A stretch of 64,000 bases of DNA from CAWCDJ01 sp963794265 (GTDB lineage Bacteria > Acidobacteriota > Terriglobia > Bryobacterales > Bryobacteraceae): NCBI GenBank assembly GCA_963794265.1, contig CAWCDJ010000001.1:1364001-1428000 (forward strand). The letters run 5' to 3'. A model generated the notes under the pieces. The model was not told where the DNA came from and did no database searches. It saw nothing but the letters and a program-made list of their open reading frames with translations. Made by a program: the position numbers and the translations under genes. Below are positions 61,770 to 64,000 of this stretch, one piece after another (position 1 is the stretch's first letter; each line of letters opens with the position of its first letter).

Positions 61770-62855
61770 ATGCGGAAATCCTTGTTTGCCGCCGCCGCGG
61801 TGCTGGCTTCGGCCGCGCCGGCTCTATTCGCCCAGGCCGCCCCGCCGCCGCCCGCGTTTCCCCAGGCGCCGCCGCAAGCATTTCAACGTCCGCCCCGCCC
61901 TCCGGAGCCGCCGCCCTATAACTGCGAACCCGTCAATCCCGATGCCACGCCCGAAGCCCGCGCGCTGCTGAAAAAACTGTGCGAAGTCTCCGGCAAGGGC
62001 ATCCTTTCCGGGCAGCACAATTTTCCGAATCAGCGCTCCCAGGATACCGACAAGGTCTACCAGATCACCGGCAAGTACCCCGCCATCTGGGGCTCGGATT
62101 TCGGCTTCACCGACGGCGAAGACAAAGACTCCATCACGCACCGCGATCTGATGATCGCCGAGGCTAAGAAGCAGGCCGCCGCCGGGTCCATCGTTTATCT
62201 CTGCTGGCACATGCTCCGCCCAACCGAAGACGAGCCCGGCAAACCCGGCGCCAGTTGGCGCGGCAGCGTGCAGGCCAGGCTCACCGACGAGCAGTGGGCC
62301 GAACTGATCACCTCCGACACGCCCCTGCACCAGCGCTGGGAAAAATACATGGACACGGCCGCCGAATATCTCAAACAGCTTCAGGATGCGCACATCGCCG
62401 TGCTCTGGCGGCCCATGCACGAGAACAACGGCAACTTCTTCTGGTGGGGCGGCCGTCCCGGCGCCGGCGGCACCCAGCAACTCTACCGCGAAGTATACGC
62501 CCGCCTGGTCTATCACCACCACCTCAACAACCTCATCTGGGTGTGGAACCAGAACGGACCGGCCCCTTCCGGCGAATTCGCCAACTATTTCCCGGGCCAG
62601 AGATACGTTGACGTGGTGAGTTACGACAATTACCGGCAGTTGAAAGACCGCTTTTATTACGAGCTTATGGCCCTGGCCGAAGGCAAGCCCGTCGCGCTTG
62701 GCGAAGTCGGCGCTCCGCCATCCGCGGAGGTTCTGAAAAACGAGCCCCGCTGGGCGTTTTTCATGGTCTGGGCCGGCATGGCAAACGACCGCATCAAGCC
62801 CGCCTATGCCGACCCTTACACCATCAATCGCGGCGACCCGATCCCGGAGAACTGA
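61770..62855 (+). CDS. Secreted GH26 beta-mannanase-like glycoside hydrolase
   Basis: A 361-residue protein with a signal peptide (MRKSLFAAAAVLASAAPALFAQ) and a proline-rich linker (about 23-50). The (beta/alpha)8 domain has GILSGQHNF, YLCWHMLRP, LWRPMHENNGNFFWWGG with acid/base Glu218, and ALGEVGAPP with nucleophile Glu312. It should retain configuration while cleaving beta-1,4-mannan or related hemicellulose. Starts 21 bases after the GT-TE gene but its own hairpin and function suggest a separate role. Confidence 0.92.
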   Translation: MRKSLFAAAAVLASAAPALFAQAAPPPPAFPQAPPQAFQRPPRPPEPPPYNCEPVNPDATPEARALLKKLCEVSGKGILSGQHNFPNQRSQDTDKVYQITGKYPAIWGSDFGFTDGEDKDSITHRDLMIAEAKKQAAAGSIVYLCWHMLRPTEDEPGKPGASWRGSVQARLTDEQWAELITSDTPLHQRWEKYMDTAAEYLKQLQDAHIAVLWRPMHENNGNFFWWGGRPGAGGTQQLYREVYARLVYHHHLNNLIWVWNQNGPAPSGEFANYFPGQRYVDVVSYDNYRQLKDRFYYELMALAEGKPVALGEVGAPPSAEVLKNEPRWAFFMVWAGMANDRIKPAYADPYTINRGDPIPEN

Positions 62856-62878
62856 TCCAGGCCCGCGCCGGCGTTCGG

Positions 62879-62943
62879 CCCACTCCCTGACGGTCGCGGC
62901 TGTGTTAGCAGCGTTCACAGAGCCGCGACCGTCAGGGAGTGGG
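62879..62943. repeat. DGRGS-type hairpin repeat between convergent genes
   Basis: Perfect 23-base arms (62879-62901 and 62921-62943) around a 19-base loop. It belongs to the same family as 60887-60947. Lying 23 bases after the mannanase stop and 7 bases before the convergent TauE stop, it could act as a bidirectional terminator, though no T-run follows. Confidence 0.85.
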
Positions 62944-62950
62944 CGGACTT

Positions 62951-63721
62951 TTAAAACGTCTTGAAGAACATCACGACCGAGATGGTGAACCCGACCACGA
63001 TCACGAACCGGCGGACAGCCGTGCGTCCAATCTTCCGCGCAATCCCGGCCGCGCCGTAGCCGCCCGTGACGGCCGCCAGCGCCATGGGCAGCACGTACGG
63101 CCAGTAGATCATGCCGGTTGCGATGAACAGGATCGCGGCCACGCCGTTCATCGAGAGTGCATACAGGCTGGTGAGCGCGTTCATCTGCAGGATGTCCGTC
63201 ATGCCCAGAATGCTCAAGCCGGAAAGCATCATGATGCTGGCGCCCGCGCCGAAATAGCCGCCGTAAATCGCCACCGCGAGTTGCAGCGCCAGCGCGCCGG
63301 GCAGCCAGACGCGGTGCGCCGGTCCGGTCCGCTGTTTCAGCCATTGCTGGATCGGCCCCTGCACCGTGAACAAGAGCGTCGCGAACAGAATCAGGAACGG
63401 CACCAGGTGATCGAACAGCGCGGCCGGCGTCAATCGCAGCAACAGCGCGCCGACGCCCCCGCCGGCCATGCTCGAAATGCAGAGCGTCCGCATCCTGGGG
63501 TCGGTCTGGCCGAGTTCGCGGCGGAATCCCCAGATGCTCCCCAGCGAGCCGGGCCAGATCGCGACAGTGCTGGTCGCATTCGCGGTCACCGAAGGCAACC
63601 CCAGCCACACCAGCGTGGGAAACGAGATCAGCGTGCCCCCGCCCGCCACCGAGTTGACCGCGCCGGCCAGGAAGGCCGCCGCACACGCTGCCAGGATGTG
63701 GGGAAGGTCCGCAGGCGCCAT
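62951..63721 (-). CDS. TauE/SafE-family sulfite/organosulfonate exporter
   Basis: A 256-residue protein with about eight membrane helices. Two related halves are marked by FLAGAVNSVAGGGTLISFPTL near residues 16-36 and IYGGYFGAGASIMML near 152-166, the GG-rich motifs of the TauE/SafE (DUF81) family. The family moves sulfite, sulfoacetate or related anions. No sulfur genes lie nearby, so the substrate is open. Start MAPADLPHILAACAAA is consistent with family N-termini. Confidence 0.9.
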   Translation of the reverse strand: MAPADLPHILAACAAAFLAGAVNSVAGGGTLISFPTLVWLGLPSVTANATSTVAIWPGSLGSIWGFRRELGQTDPRMRTLCISSMAGGGVGALLLRLTPAALFDHLVPFLILFATLLFTVQGPIQQWLKQRTGPAHRVWLPGALALQLAVAIYGGYFGAGASIMMLSGLSILGMTDILQMNALTSLYALSMNGVAAILFIATGMIYWPYVLPMALAAVTGGYGAAGIARKIGRTAVRRFVIVVGFTISVVMFFKTF

Positions 63722-63730
63722 CCTAACATC

Positions 63731-63759
63731 TTAACGTCCCGCATTAAGTGCGCTAGAAT
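63731..63759 (+). promoter_or_regulatory. Candidate promoter of the DUF389 gene
   Basis: TTAACG (63731-63736), a 17-base spacer and TAGAAT (63754-63759). The -10 has five of six consensus bases, the -35 four. Transcription would start about 3-5 bases before ATG 63770, so the message may be leaderless or nearly so. Confidence 0.45.
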
Positions 63760-63769
63760 CGGCACTGCC

Positions 63770-64000
63770 ATGATGCCCCAGCCGGTTTTTTTACGGGCCC
63801 GGCTCGAACGAATGCTGCACATCGACCAGGCCACCAAACCCCAGGTCTACATGCAGATCTTCGAGGCGGCCGACCTTTCGAACCTGAACTATTGGCTGGA
63901 ACTCTCGTTCTCCGCCGGAATTGCCACTCTCGGCCTGGTGCTGAACAGCCCGGCGGTGGTGATCGGGGCGATGTTGATTTCGCCGTTGATCGGCCCGATC
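63770..64000 (+). CDS. DUF389 membrane protein (partial, C-terminus outside window)
   Basis: The visible 77 codons begin MMPQPVFLRARLERMLHIDQ and continue to VVIGAMLISPLIGPI at the edge. ELSFSAGIATLGLVLNSPAVVIGAML is the first conserved hydrophobic part of DUF389 proteins, multi-spanning membrane proteins of unknown function. ATG 63770 and ATG 63773 are both possible starts. The rest of the gene lies outside the window. Confidence 0.85.
   Translation, partial: MMPQPVFLRARLERMLHIDQATKPQVYMQIFEAADLSNLNYWLELSFSAGIATLGLVLNSPAVVIGAMLISPLIGPI

Overview
The window looks like chromosome of a high-GC Acidobacteriota, probably of the Solibacter/Bryobacter group. Pointers are three ABC permeases of the large 'orphan permease' type (FtsX/MacB-like with no ATPase partner), a PadR regulator beside one of them, a VWA protein of the type frequent in Acidobacteria, many Tat-signal oxidoreductase/isomerase genes, and REP-like hairpins that translate as PDGRGS/EPRPSGSG. 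This placement is inferred from gene families, not from a marker-gene tree. No tRNA, rRNA or CRISPR array was found.

Layout. (1) 1-11,632, minus strand: the str-S10-spc ribosomal supercluster in canonical order, rpsL-rpsG-fusA-tuf-rpsJ-rplC-D-W-B-rpsS-rplV-rpsC-rplP-rpmC-rpsQ-rplN-rplX-rplE-rpsN-rpsH (rpsH runs off the left edge). (2) 12,070-28,444: housekeeping and regulatory genes: glpD, an Rrf2 regulator, clpP, a GH95 glycosidase, a secreted tyrosine phosphatase, divergent lpxA/lpxD, a MobB-like P-loop protein, a REC-GGDEF diguanylate cyclase, a PadR/permease/PLP-dehydratase group, a membrane protein and an MFS exporter. (3) 28,579-45,420: a VWA gene and a Gfo/Idh/MocA oxidoreductase that were probably once convergent neighbours 10 bases apart, now separated by about 14.6 kb. 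(4) 45,462-56,276: a Tat-exported isomerase/enolase-superfamily operon, a DUF308-like membrane protein, two more orphan permeases, a DPP IV-like peptidase and a VOC protein. (5) 56,446-61,748: a compact set encoding an FkbH-like HAD protein with a carrier domain, a GT4 glycosyltransferase, and a GT4-thioesterase fusion. (6) To the end: a GH26 mannanase, a TauE/SafE exporter and the start of a DUF389 protein.

The most unusual region is the island at 29,524-44,328. It holds two tandem arrays, both on the minus strand, of displaced Rhs C-terminal tips alternating with small candidate immunity genes. Array B runs from 44,118 to 39,240 and array A from about 38,160 to 31,656. Each array begins with a 5'-truncated rhs scaffold (nearly identical over about 1 kb), followed by tips that each restart at the conserved Rhs core end (GLDYFGARYFSGAQGRF). 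Neighbouring genes are joined by 4-base ATGA/GTGA overlaps at eight junctions. Where a tip looks like a cell-wall or periplasmic enzyme, the downstream gene has a signal peptide or lipobox; where it looks like a nuclease, the downstream gene has none.

The island is bounded and split by three copies of a 145-169 base composite repeat. The repeat is built from the end of the VWA gene, the end of the oxidoreductase gene and, in two copies, an inverted piece of a second oxidoreductase. Two almost identical RAYT (REP-associated tyrosine transposase) elements lie in array A, and one of them has cut a toxin tip. A RelE/HigB-type toxin-antitoxin pair with a palindromic operator sits at the left edge. 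Because array B lies directly downstream of, and parallel to, the oxidoreductase gene, read-through from that gene could express it (inference).
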